A DNA stretch of 47,053 bases from Pollutimonas bauzanensis_A (GCF_040393045.1 NZ_JBEBUX010000014.1:1-47053); one strand, 5' to 3'; positions 17,285 to 24,723 are shown, counted from the stretch's first letter. Translations and numbers: made by a program. Notes: generated by a model from the letters alone, not told the origin.

Positions 17285-17560
17285 ATGCACGAAATACCAC
17301 CCGAAGAATCTCTGATCGAGTATCCCAGTGACTTTCCCATTAAAGTGATGGGTAAGGCGCATCCTGATTTTGCGCAAACGCTAACTGAACTTGTGCTGCA
17401 GTTTGACCCGGTGTTTGACCCGTCGACGGTAGAAATGCGGCCCAGTAAGGGCGGCAATTATATAAGCCTGACGTTTACTGTTCGGGCCACCTCGCGCCAG
17501 CAGCTGGATGATTTGTATCGCGCCTTGCATGGTCATGACATGGTTTCTATTGTTCTATAG
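17285..17560 (+). CDS. ybeD: YbeD/DUF493 family protein (lipB-linked)
   Basis: 91-residue protein of the DUF493 family, which has an ACT-like/ferredoxin-like fold. IEYPSDFPIKVMGKAHPDF, PSKGGNYISLTFTVRATS and the closing DDLYRALHGHDMVSIVL are the recognisable blocks. ATG at 17285 gives the usual family length (a longer frame to 17210 overlaps the transaminase). It sits 15 bases before lipB, as in E. coli ybeD-lipB. Biochemical function unknown; the link with lipoylation is by conserved position only. Confidence 0.92.
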   Translation: MHEIPPEESLIEYPSDFPIKVMGKAHPDFAQTLTELVLQFDPVFDPSTVEMRPSKGGNYISLTFTVRATSRQQLDDLYRALHGHDMVSIVL

Positions 17561-17575
17561 GCGTGCGCTGCGTCA

Positions 17576-18226
17576 ATGATCGAGCATAAATGGTGGCCGC
17601 GTCCCGCGCCTTATCTGGCGGTGTGGGATGCCATGCGCGAGTTTACCGAAACGCGCGACGAAAGCACCCCTGACCAGATCTGGCTGGTCGAGCATCCTCC
17701 GGTTTATACCCTGGGCCAGGCCGGCAAGCCCCAGCATATTCTGGATAGCGGCGATATTCCCATAGTCCAATGCGATAGGGGCGGGCAAGTCACTTATCAC
17801 GGGCCGGGGCAATTGGTCGCATACTGCCTGATCGATTTGCGCCGCTTGAAAATTTTCGTCAAAGAATATGTCGCGCTGCTGGAAGACGTCGCCATTCAAC
17901 TGCTTGCCGATTTGGGCATAGCGGGCGCCTGTCTCAAGCCTGGTGCGCCAGGGGTCTATGTGCCTGTGGCCAATGGCAGTCTTGCCAAGATCGCCGCCCT
18001 GGGCATCAAGATCCGCAAGGGTTGCGCCTATCACGGCCTGGCTCTGAATGTCGACATGGATCTGGGGCCGTTCCTGGGCATCAACCCATGCGGCTACGAA
18101 GGGTTGGAAACTGTCGATTTGCGGTATTGTGGGGTAGACGCTAATGTTGCTCAAGTAGGCGAAATGCTCGCGGTACGTTTAACGCAGGCGTTTGCCGCCC
18201 AGGCTGGCAGCAATACCGATACCTAG
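17576..18226 (+). CDS. lipB: Lipoyl(octanoyl) transferase
   Basis: 216-residue enzyme that moves octanoyl groups from acyl carrier protein onto lipoyl domains. The signature RGGQVTYHGPGQLVAYCLIDLRR is at 68-90. The catalytic pair is Cys172 (GINPCGYE) and Lys138 (LAKIAALGIKI), with YHGLALNVDMDL between them. Length is typical. Unusually, an enoyl-CoA-hydratase-like gene lies between it and lipA, the sulfur-inserting enzyme of the next step. Confidence 0.96.
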   Translation: MIEHKWWPRPAPYLAVWDAMREFTETRDESTPDQIWLVEHPPVYTLGQAGKPQHILDSGDIPIVQCDRGGQVTYHGPGQLVAYCLIDLRRLKIFVKEYVALLEDVAIQLLADLGIAGACLKPGAPGVYVPVANGSLAKIAALGIKIRKGCAYHGLALNVDMDLGPFLGINPCGYEGLETVDLRYCGVDANVAQVGEMLAVRLTQAFAAQAGSNTDT

Positions 18227-18248
18227 ACCAATTCCGGAGACAAAAAAC

Positions 18249-19034
18249 ATGACTACGCAAAACGCATTGCTATTATCCGCCAAGCAGAACGGGGTGCTGA
18301 CACTGACCCTTAACCGGCCAGATCAGTTCAATGCCCTGTCCGAGGAACTGTTGGCCGAGTTGCAACGCCAGCTTGATGGCGCCGCCCAAGACGACGCATT
18401 GCGTTGCGTGGTGCTGGCCGCCGAGGGGCGGGCTTTTTGTGCGGGTCATGATCTGAAACAAATGCGCGCGACGCCCGACGAGCGTTATTACCAACAGTTA
18501 TTTGCGCAGTGCGGCAGGGTCATGCAAAGCATCGTTAATTTGCCTGTGCCGGTTATTGCGCGAGTGCAAGGCACGGCAACGGCGGCTGGATGCCAGCTGG
18601 TGGCCAGCTGCGACTTGGCGGTAGCCGCCGATACCGCTAAATTCGCCGTTTCCGGAATCAATGTCGGCTTATTCTGCTCCACTCCCGCCGTGGCCTTGAC
18701 GCGAAATGTGCCCGCCAAGAAAGCGTTTGAAATGCTGATAACCGGTCAGTTCATCAGTGCCGCCGACGCGGTGGACAACGGGCTGATCAATCAGGCGGTA
18801 GCCCCCGACCAATTGGATGCGGCGGTCGACGCCCTGGTGCAGGCCATTTGCTCCAAAAGTCCGGTGGCAGTGCGTACCGGCAAAGCCATGTATCATCGTC
18901 AGCGCGGTATGAACCTTAGCGATGCCTACGATTATGCGGGCCAGGTAATGGCCCAAAACATGATGGCCGAGGATGTTGGCGAAGGCATCGACGCCTTTAT
19001 GCAAAAGCGCCATCCTGTCTGGAAAGGCCGCTGA
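18249..19034 (+). CDS. Crotonase-fold (enoyl-CoA hydratase-like, ECHDC3-like) protein
   Basis: 261-residue crotonase-superfamily member. The CoA/oxyanion signature is GRAFCAGHDLKQM (about 60-72), followed by GTATAAGCQLVASCDLAVA. At the places of the two catalytic glutamates of classical hydratases the protein reads INVGLFCSTPAVAL and ADAVDNGLINQAV, without obvious Glu, as in the ECHDC3-like branch that it resembles through to the terminal FMQKRHPVWKG. It may therefore bind an acyl-CoA without standard hydration. ATG at 18249 has GGAG 11 bases upstream. It is 22 bases after lipB, hence probably co-transcribed with it. Confidence 0.88.
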   Translation: MTTQNALLLSAKQNGVLTLTLNRPDQFNALSEELLAELQRQLDGAAQDDALRCVVLAAEGRAFCAGHDLKQMRATPDERYYQQLFAQCGRVMQSIVNLPVPVIARVQGTATAAGCQLVASCDLAVAADTAKFAVSGINVGLFCSTPAVALTRNVPAKKAFEMLITGQFISAADAVDNGLINQAVAPDQLDAAVDALVQAICSKSPVAVRTGKAMYHRQRGMNLSDAYDYAGQVMAQNMMAEDVGEGIDAFMQKRHPVWKGR

Positions 19035-19155
19035 GCCAGCAGGGTGATTAGGCAGGCCGGGCCTGCGCGCGTTAAAATAGTACCTTGCAACCGTTTTACG
19101 TGGGGCTTGCGCGGCAACGCCTACAAGTCCACGTCGATCTTTTCACCCGATAGCG

Positions 19156-19205
19156 GGCGGCGTGAAGCACGCTGCCGCTTTTGAGCACGAAGCGTATATG
19201 CTTCG
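19156..19205 (+). promoter_or_regulatory. Two hairpins in the lipA leader
   Basis: Hairpin 1: 19156-19164 (GGCGGCGTG) pairs with 19168-19176 across a 3-base AAG loop, one G-U pair, followed by CGCTTTT, giving a terminator/attenuator-like shape. Hairpin 2: CGAAGC at 19188-19193 pairs perfectly with GCTTCG at 19200-19205 (loop GTATAT), ending just before the lipA ribosome-binding site AGGA at 19210-19213. The 185-base gap separates lipA from the genes upstream, so it probably has its own control. The function of the hairpins is inference. Confidence 0.45.
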
Positions 19206-19219
19206 GTGCAGGAAATCGT

Positions 19220-20215
19220 ATGACTACTTCCGTTGACCAGCCTGCAGAACGTAAACCTACTGTACGTCCCGTCCCTTACGACCCAACGCAAAAGCAGAAG
19301 GCGGGTGACAAGACGTCGCGTATCCCCATCAAGGTCGTTCAGGCCGAACGCCTGAAAAAGCCCGAATGGATACGGGTCAAGGCCGCTGCGCCTGGTTCGC
19401 GCTTTTATGACATCAAGCGCATATTACGCGAACATAATCTGCATACGGTTTGCGAAGAGGCTTCGTGTCCGAACATAGGTGAATGCTTCGGCAAGGGCAC
19501 CGCCACGTTCATGATCATGGGCGACAAATGCACCCGTCGCTGTCCTTTCTGTGACGTGGGGCATGGCCGTCCCGATCCGCTTGATGTCAACGAGCCCGAA
19601 AACCTGGCGCGCAGCATCGCCGCCATGAAACTGTCGTATGTGGTTATTACCTCGGTCGACCGCGACGACCTGCGCGACGGCGGCGCTGCTCATTTTGTCG
19701 AATGCATCAGCAAGGTGCGCGAAATGTCGCCCACTACCCGCATCGAAGTATTGGTGCCCGATTTTCGTGGCCGCCTGGATCGTGCGCTGGGTATTCTTAA
19801 TGATGGTCCACCGGACGTCATGAACCATAACCTTGAAACCGTGCCGCGTTTGTACAAGCAGGCACGGCCAGGTTCCGATTACCATCATTCGCTCAAACTA
19901 CTGTCTGATTTCAAGGTGCTGCACCCCAATGTGCCGACCAAGTCCGGCCTGATGCTTGGGTTGGGCGAGACCGACGAGGAAATCCTCGAGGTCATGCGCG
20001 ACATGCGGGCGCATAACGTCGATATGCTGACCATAGGTCAGTATCTTCAGCCTTCCGAACATCACCTGCCGGTTTTGCGCTATGCGCACCCCGATATCTT
20101 CAAGATGCTGGAACGCGAAGCCTACGCAATGGGCTTTAGCCACGCTGCCGTGGGCGCCATGGTGCGTTCGTCCTACCATGCCGACGAGCAGGCGCATTCG
20201 GCCGGTGTTGCATGA
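19220..20215 (+). CDS. lipA: Lipoyl synthase
   Basis: 331-residue radical-SAM enzyme inserting two sulfurs into octanoylated lipoyl domains. The auxiliary iron-sulfur cluster cysteines are Cys78, Cys83 and Cys89 (CEEASCPNIGEC), the SAM-cluster cysteines Cys104, Cys108 and Cys111 (CTRRCPFC), and the C-terminal RSSYHADEQ supplies the unusual serine ligand. GLGETDEEI and QYLQPSEHHLPV are conserved. ATG at 19220 is supported by AGGA seven bases before; the open frame upstream to 19181 crosses the leader hairpins and is unlikely. Confidence 0.97.
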   Translation: MTTSVDQPAERKPTVRPVPYDPTQKQKAGDKTSRIPIKVVQAERLKKPEWIRVKAAAPGSRFYDIKRILREHNLHTVCEEASCPNIGECFGKGTATFMIMGDKCTRRCPFCDVGHGRPDPLDVNEPENLARSIAAMKLSYVVITSVDRDDLRDGGAAHFVECISKVREMSPTTRIEVLVPDFRGRLDRALGILNDGPPDVMNHNLETVPRLYKQARPGSDYHHSLKLLSDFKVLHPNVPTKSGLMLGLGETDEEILEVMRDMRAHNVDMLTIGQYLQPSEHHLPVLRYAHPDIFKMLEREAYAMGFSHAAVGAMVRSSYHADEQAHSAGVA

Positions 20216-20295
20216 TTCTGTAAAGCGCTGGAATAAGAAGCAGCTCTGTTTTGAACTGGCCTGAAGAAGTTTGGGCAGTGAAACGCTAAGGGTAT

Positions 20296-20340
20296 AAGGC
20301 CTGAATTCGGTATTGCACTGGGTTCAGGCCTTTTGGTTTT
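20296..20340 (+). terminator. Rho-independent terminator after lipA
   Basis: AAGGCCTGAA (20296-20305) pairs perfectly with TTCAGGCCTT (20323-20332), followed by TTGGTTTTG. The loop is 17 bases. It lies about 80 bases after the lipA stop and ends the lipoate operon before the repeat region begins. Confidence 0.8.
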
Positions 20341-20410
20341 GATGCGTTGGTGTCGGTAATGATTGTTGCTCAGTGATTCTTGTTCAGTGATGCTTGCCGT
20401 CACACGCCGC

Positions 20411-20579
20411 TGGTGTGGTGAGGGGGATATGGGCTCCTCGTGGCCCGATTCGGCGCCCTGCGCGCCGAACCAGCGCGGCTTGGCTCGTACGCCCATTCGG
20501 GCTGCCTTCGCCTACGTCCCGCTGGCTGGCCCCTACGCCGGGTGCCCCGAAAGTCGCTCATATCCCCCTCACCACACCA
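20411..20579 (+). repeat. Structured repeat, copy A (variant terminal stem)
   Basis: 169-base element closed by a perfect 21-bp inverted repeat: 20411-20431 (begins TGGTGTGGTG, ends GATATG) pairs with 20559-20579. Inside are TTCGGCGC (20449-20456) with GCGCCGAA (20462-20469) and GCCC (20491-20494) with GGGC (20499-20502), then the conserved segment CCCCTACGCCGGGTGCCCCG and AAAGTCGCT. The interior aligns clearly with copies B and C, but the terminal 21-mers differ from theirs while remaining perfectly complementary. Outside the right arm, GCGTGCTTGGCAT at 20622-20634 is the conserved external box. No long gene is encoded. No target-site duplication is seen at the arm edges. Confidence 0.9.
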
Positions 20580-20703
20580 ACGGCTGCGTTAGATCGATTC
20601 GCAAGATCGCTGGGATGGGTCGCGTGCTTGGCATGCTATCGACGGCCTCGGCAGGTTCAAAAGAACTCATGCGCCCGTCCTCCGCGCCCCGCCAGCCGGG
20701 ACG

Positions 20704-21032
20704 CTCCGGACATTGGGGCTGATACGAGCGACGGTAGTCGGTAGTGGTGACGATTGCCATAACTGTTGCCTGCACAGGTCAATCGCCAGTCTCACGTAAA
20801 AACGCCAAGCACGCTATCCGTCCCGGCGGCGATTCAAACCTCCATGATGCAGCGGGGCAGGTCCTGGGAGGGGATGTTGCAGCGACTTTCGGTGGCGAGC
20901 GAGACGCACGCGAAGGCAGCCCGAATGGGCGCACGAGCGGGGCGAAGCGATGTTCGGCGCCGCAGGGCGCCGAACCGTCAACGAGGAGCAAAACATCCCC
21001 TCCCAGGACCTGACACGCGTATCAAGAAAGAA
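20704..21032 (-). repeat. Structured repeat, copy B with conserved flank
   Basis: Inverted relative to copies A and C. The stem-loop core is 20858-21012, with a perfect 21-bp terminal inverted repeat (20858-20878 beginning CAGGTCCTGGGAGGGG, pairing with 20992-21012). Internal hairpins are GTTCGGCGCC 20952-20961 with 20966-20975, and 20919-20922 with 20927-20930. Homology with copy C runs beyond the core: to CGCGTATCAAGAAAGAA (21016-21032) on one side, and through ACGCCAAGCACGC (20802-20814) to CTCCGGACATTGGG (20704-20717) on the other. Copy B lacks about 17 bases of the segment near the right arm that A and C share. Two overlapping plus-strand frames exist here but look like products of GC bias. 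Confidence 0.9.
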
Positions 21033-21120
21033 GCCAAAATCAAGCAAGAACGCCTAGCCCACTAGCGTATATAAAAAAACAGCGTATTTAGGGGCCGTCT
21101 TTTCTATTCCAGTGCCGAGT

Positions 21121-21134
21121 TTGCGTTGCGACAA
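21121..21134 (+). promoter_or_regulatory. NnrR/Fnr-type operator upstream of nirV
   Basis: TTGCGTTGCGACAA, preceded by T and followed by AG, matches the TTGCG-N4-CACAA NnrR consensus known from nirK-type denitrifiers at all but one fixed position. The same extended pattern (TTTGCG-YTGC-RACAAAG) recurs upstream of nirK. It lies 81 bases before the nirV ATG, consistent with activation from about -41.5 and a start site near 21169. The remaining gene-free bases 21033-21120 show nothing else recognisable. Confidence 0.75.
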
Positions 21135-21215
21135 AGACGCCGCATGCAACAGCGAGTCCAATGGTATTGCAGCGGCACGTTGCCGGCCTGCATGGAAAGC
21201 ACCGAAGGTAGCGAC

Positions 21216-22097
21216 ATGCGCACCCTGTTCAAGATCACTGTAATTGCCGGCTTGGTTGTAGCCGGTACGGCAACGTACTTTTCAGTGGACGGTACCGCCT
21301 GGCAAAAACAGGACTTAACCGAGTTGGTAACCATCAAGGCAGGTGAATTCAGCTATTACCCGGCAGGCGATTTTCTGCACAATGGCAATCCGGTCAACCC
21401 CAAGGCCCGCATCCTGCGGTTTGACCACGACTTTCAAATCATGAAACGACAGGTCAGCCAGGCCGAATATGCGGCCTGCGTCAGCGACGGGGCATGCAAA
21501 AAGCTGGATAAGGCTTTGCGTGAGGCGATCGCGCCCGACCGGCCTGCTGTAGGCATCAGTTGGCGTGATGCCACTGCCTATGCTGCCTGGTTCTCGGCGC
21601 GCGTAGGGCAGTCGTATCGCTTGCCTACCTATGCCGAATGGGTCTATGCGGCTGGCTCGGCCTATGAAGAAGAGCTGATCGTCGATGTTTCCGACCCCAA
21701 CGATCCTGCTCAGCGCTGGTTAGCTGAATACGCCCTTGAAACCCAGCGCAAGGCTGTCGTGGACGAGGAGCCTCAAGTCTTTGGCCGTTTTGGCACTAGT
21801 TCGACGGGCGTATTGGATATGGCGGGGAACGTTTGGGACTGGACCGATACCTGCCACTTGCGCCAGTATGTAGATCAGGATGGCGGCGAAGTCATGCCGC
21901 CTGGGGAAAACTGCGGGATTCGTGTCACGGCGGGCAAACACCGCAGCTATATTTCAGATTTTATACGCGACCCTAAAAACGGGGCATGCTCGGTCGGCGT
22001 GCCTCCCAGCAACCTGGGGATCCGTCTGGTGCGTGATACTACCGGCAAAGGGGGCAAGGCTGAACAAACCCTGCGTTCCCGTCTGACCATTTCATGA
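21216..22097 (+). CDS. nirV: NirV-like formylglycine-generating-enzyme-fold protein
   Basis: 293-residue protein with an N-terminal signal anchor (FKITVIAGLVVAGTATYF) and a periplasmic SUMF1/FGE-sulfatase fold: GISWRDATAYAAWFSARVGQ, YRLPTYAEWVYAAGS, GVLDMAGNVWDWTDTC and a C-terminal SNLGIRLVRD. This is the composition of NirV, a protein of unclear role encoded beside copper nitrite reductase in several denitrifiers. ATG at 21216 has AAGG eight bases upstream; ATG at 21192 is a weaker alternative. The NnrR-type box upstream and nirK downstream support the assignment. Convergent with the regulator gene. Confidence 0.85.
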   Translation: MRTLFKITVIAGLVVAGTATYFSVDGTAWQKQDLTELVTIKAGEFSYYPAGDFLHNGNPVNPKARILRFDHDFQIMKRQVSQAEYAACVSDGACKKLDKALREAIAPDRPAVGISWRDATAYAAWFSARVGQSYRLPTYAEWVYAAGSAYEEELIVDVSDPNDPAQRWLAEYALETQRKAVVDEEPQVFGRFGTSSTGVLDMAGNVWDWTDTCHLRQYVDQDGGEVMPPGENCGIRVTAGKHRSYISDFIRDPKNGACSVGVPPSNLGIRLVRDTTGKGGKAEQTLRSRLTIS

Positions 22098-22140
22098 GGA
22101 ATGGCTCGGCAATGCCGGGTGGGCAGCTAAACCGTCAGGC

Positions 22141-22878
22141 TTACTCGACGATGATGCGTGTGGTGCGGGCCGTGGCAGGAGCATGCGGCCCCTCGGCCAG
22201 GCGTATCAGGTCGTCTATGGCACAGACCACAATGCGCTTGCGCCCACTAGTGACAAGGCCGCGTTCTTTCCAGGCGCTCATCAGTCGGCTTACGGTGTGC
22301 AACGTGGTGCCGGTCATTTCGGCGATGTCCTGGCGCGTAATGGGAAAGTCGATCATGACGCCTTCGGGCGTTTGCTGGCCAGACTGGTCTACCAGCCGCA
22401 ATATGGCGCGCGCGACTCGTTGTTCGACTTCTTCCGTGGAAAGTTCTTGTATGCGGGAATGGGCGTCTTGCAGGCGCTGGCCTACGGTTTGTAGTGCGTT
22501 GGATGCAAAGTGGGGATTTGTAGTGGTGAACTGCTCCCATTCCGTTGAGGGCCAGCTAAGCGCAAGACTTTCTTGAACGGCAATGGTCGATGCCGGGTAG
22601 TTGGGCCGGCGCATGGCGCGTGCAATACCGAATACCTCGCCGGGGCTTACATAGCGGACCACTATTTGTTCACCGTCGGGGGTTATCTGGACGACTTTCA
22701 GATGGCCATGAAGCAGTACGAAAAAACGATCGGCCACTTCGCCCTGGCGAAAGGCGGCGTCGCCCGTATTCAGACGACAGACCTGAGCCGTCTGCAATAT
22801 GGTATCCAAAGCCGCATCAGGCAGTGACTTGAATAGATCAAGATTTTTAATAATAGACCGACTCAGCTGAGCAGGCAT
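22141..22878 (-). CDS. Crp/Fnr-family regulator, probable NnrR-type nitric-oxide-responsive activator
   Basis: 245-residue activator. The N-terminal cyclic-nucleotide-binding-like beta barrel (about 20-130) contains GDAAFRQGEVADRFFVLLHGHLKV. A dimer helix follows, and the C-terminal winged helix has the recognition motif ITRQDIAEMTGTTLHTVSRLMSAW. The N-terminal cysteine cluster of oxygen-sensing Fnr is absent, so it is not an iron-sulfur Fnr. Placement between nirV and nirK, each with a TTGCG-type operator, argues for an NnrR/DNR-type NO sensor; this part is inference. It could instead be another Crp-like regulator. Confidence 0.85.
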   Translation of the reverse strand: MPAQLSRSIIKNLDLFKSLPDAALDTILQTAQVCRLNTGDAAFRQGEVADRFFVLLHGHLKVVQITPDGEQIVVRYVSPGEVFGIARAMRRPNYPASTIAVQESLALSWPSTEWEQFTTTNPHFASNALQTVGQRLQDAHSRIQELSTEEVEQRVARAILRLVDQSGQQTPEGVMIDFPITRQDIAEMTGTTLHTVSRLMSAWKERGLVTSGRKRIVVCAIDDLIRLAEGPHAPATARTTRIIVE

Positions 22879-23189
22879 TGCGAATCCATGTGGGTAAGCA
22901 GAAAGCCGATTTTAGCATTGCAGCCTATGGAACATTGGGCTTATAGGTCCAGGGTCGGCTGTGGCGGGCGACGACGTTGTGTAAATAAACCCACGAATCG
23001 CACATAATTAGTAGAAACCCGAATAAATGTACTTGGAAGTTTGCGCTGCAACAAAGAAGGCATTGTGCTGCCAGTATCAAATGGACACATGCACCAATAA
23101 CACGGCTTCAAGTAGTTTGCCTCACCGTCAAACCAGCCTTGTAGGTGTTCGAAATCATTCGAACTTTTCTTTGTAAACGGAGCTTCATC
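22879..23189. promoter_or_regulatory. nirK / regulator divergent promoter region with NnrR-type operator
   Basis: 311-base gene-free control region. An NnrR-type operator, TTGCGCTGCAACAA, is at 23041-23054 (13 of 14 to TTGCG-N4-CACAA, counting the N positions). TATCAA at 23075-23080 is placed as a -10 for an activator centred at about -41.5, predicting a nirK start near 23089. No clear second operator was found on the regulator side. The leader contains the hairpin listed separately. Confidence 0.7.
23147..23164 (+). other. Leader hairpin before nirK
   Basis: GTTCGAA (23147-23153) and TTCGAAC (23158-23164) form a perfect 7-bp stem with a 4-base ATCA loop, followed by TTTTCTTTG and then the nirK ribosome-binding site GGAG (23179-23182). 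It could be an attenuator-like RNA hairpin or a DNA operator for a second regulator. Only the palindrome itself is certain. Confidence 0.55.
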
Positions 23190-24323
23190 ATGGAACGTCG
23201 TTCATTTCTTAAAACAGCAGGTTTGGGTGCAATGGCCGGCTCGGCCGCAATGGCAGCTCCCGCATTAGCCAAAGGCAATCCTGATGCCGTGAAAGGCAAG
23301 GCAATGACGGAAGCGGAAATCGGCAAACTCAAGCGCATCAAAGTAGACCTGGTTGCGCCTCCCATGGTGCACAAACATGACCAGGTGGTCGATGCCGCCC
23401 CGCGTGTTGTCGAGTTCACCATGACAATAGAAGAAAAGAAGATGGTGATCGACGACAAGGGTACAACGATCCAGTCCATGACCTTCAACGGCTCCATGCC
23501 TGGTCCCACCCTGGTGGTGCATGAAGGCGATTATCTCGAACTAACGCTGATCAATCCGTCTGCCAACGCCATGCCGCATAACGTGGATTTCCACGCTGCA
23601 ACCGGTGCACTGGGCGGCGCCTCCCTCACCAACGTTAACCCCGGCGAACAGGCAACCCTGCGTTTCAAGGCAGACCGTTCCGGTACGTTCGTTTACCACT
23701 GCGCGCCGACGGGCATGGTCCCATGGCATGTAGTGTCGGGCATGAACGGTACTGTCATGGTGCTGCCACGCGGTGGCCTAAAGGATCCCAACGGCAAATC
23801 CTTGCGTTACGACAAGGTCTACACCATTGGCGAATTCGACCTTTACATTCCTAAAGGCGCCGATGGCAAGTACAAGGAATACGCCACCCTGGCCGATAGC
23901 TACGAAGATACGGTTGCTGTCATGCGCACCCTGGTTCCCAGTCATGTGGTATTCAACGGCAAGGTCGGGGCACTGACGGGCGAAGGCGCCATGAAGGCCA
24001 ACGTCGGGGAAACTGTCTTGTTCATTCATTCACAGGCCAACCGCGATACGCGTCCTCACCTTATCGGCGGGCATGGCGACTGGGTCTGGGAAACTGGCAA
24101 GTTCGACAACGCGCCTGAAAAGAACCTTGAAACCTGGTTCATCCGCGGCGGTTCGGCAGGCGCGGCACTCTATACCTTCAAGCAGCCTGGTGTGTACGCC
24201 TACGTCAACCACAACCTGATCGAAGCCTTTGAATTAGGCGCCGCAGGCCACGTGGTAGTCGAAGGCAAATGGAACGACGACTTGATGAAACAGGTCAAGG
24301 CGCCTGGTCCTATTGTGAAGTAA
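23190..24323 (+). CDS. nirK: Copper-containing nitrite reductase
   Basis: 377-residue periplasmic NO-forming nitrite reductase. A Tat signal is evident (ERRSFLKTAGLGA, twin Arg at 3-4). Two cupredoxin domains carry the full copper set: type 1 ligands His130, Cys171, His180 and Met185; type 2 ligands His135, His170 and, in the second domain, His341; proton-relay Asp133 in HNVDFH. Trimeric by family. Start at 23190 is set by GGAG and the Tat motif. Flanked by nirV/regulator and a cytochrome c, it is the catalytic centre of a nitrite-respiration module. No nitric oxide reductase gene lies in the window. Confidence 0.98.
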   Translation: MERRSFLKTAGLGAMAGSAAMAAPALAKGNPDAVKGKAMTEAEIGKLKRIKVDLVAPPMVHKHDQVVDAAPRVVEFTMTIEEKKMVIDDKGTTIQSMTFNGSMPGPTLVVHEGDYLELTLINPSANAMPHNVDFHAATGALGGASLTNVNPGEQATLRFKADRSGTFVYHCAPTGMVPWHVVSGMNGTVMVLPRGGLKDPNGKSLRYDKVYTIGEFDLYIPKGADGKYKEYATLADSYEDTVAVMRTLVPSHVVFNGKVGALTGEGAMKANVGETVLFIHSQANRDTRPHLIGGHGDWVWETGKFDNAPEKNLETWFIRGGSAGAALYTFKQPGVYAYVNHNLIEAFELGAAGHVVVEGKWNDDLMKQVKAPGPIVK

Positions 24324-24387
24324 AAGCGGTTTTTAGAAAAAGGTCCGTCAACCGGCGGACCCGACTGACGAAATATTGGAGACAATA

Positions 24388-24723
24388 ATGTTTAAGCTTG
24401 CCTATGCTGCCTTGGCCATTGCACTGGGAGTCCTGCTGGCGCCGGTTGCGGCTTTCGCCGCAGGCGATGCTGCGGCAACCGTAAATCCGGCTGGCGAGAA
24501 ACTGTATAAAAGCGCATGCGTGACTTGCCATAGTACTGGCATAGCCAATGCGCCCAAACTTGGGAACAAGGCTGCCTGGGCACCCTTGATCGCGCAAGGT
24601 ATGGATGCCATGGTGGAAGTTGCCATCAAAGGTAAGGGTGCCATGCCGCCACGTGGTGCTTCATCGGCTGACGACGTCACGTTGCGCGCTGCTGTTGAAT
24701 ATATGGTGCATGCGTCCCAATAG
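24388..24723 (+). CDS. Cytochrome c5-type monoheme c-type cytochrome
   Basis: 111-residue secreted cytochrome. A signal peptide (1-25, ending AAFAA) is followed by the heme motif CVTCH (Cys44, Cys47, His48) and the sixth ligand Met86 in KGAMPPRG. It belongs to the c5 group by the late M-P-P-R-G and helical C-terminus. ATG at 24388 with GGAG ten bases upstream is preferred over an in-frame TTG at 24376. It lies 64 bases after nirK and is the likely electron donor to it. Confidence 0.92.
   Translation: MFKLAYAALAIALGVLLAPVAAFAAGDAAATVNPAGEKLYKSACVTCHSTGIANAPKLGNKAAWAPLIAQGMDAMVEVAIKGKGAMPPRGASSADDVTLRAAVEYMVHASQ

Noticed and set aside
20569..20775. 68-residue minus-strand frame between repeats A and B
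   Set aside because: It shares short patches with the flank of copy C, but in C the matching frame is not maintained over its length. Not supported as a gene.
20411..21012. Repeats as integron attC sites or an ordinary MITE
   Set aside because: No RYYYAAC/GTTRRRY core sites and no integrase nearby. MITE ends should be constant and homology should stop at them; neither holds, and no target duplication is visible.
20744..21065. Two overlapping plus-strand reading frames across repeat B, and a related minus-strand frame across repeat C (46684-47010)
   Set aside because: Their peptides are similar between copies, but only because the DNA repeats are; they are Arg/Pro/Gly-rich, use different frames and cross the stem arms. 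Nothing indicates protein-level selection.
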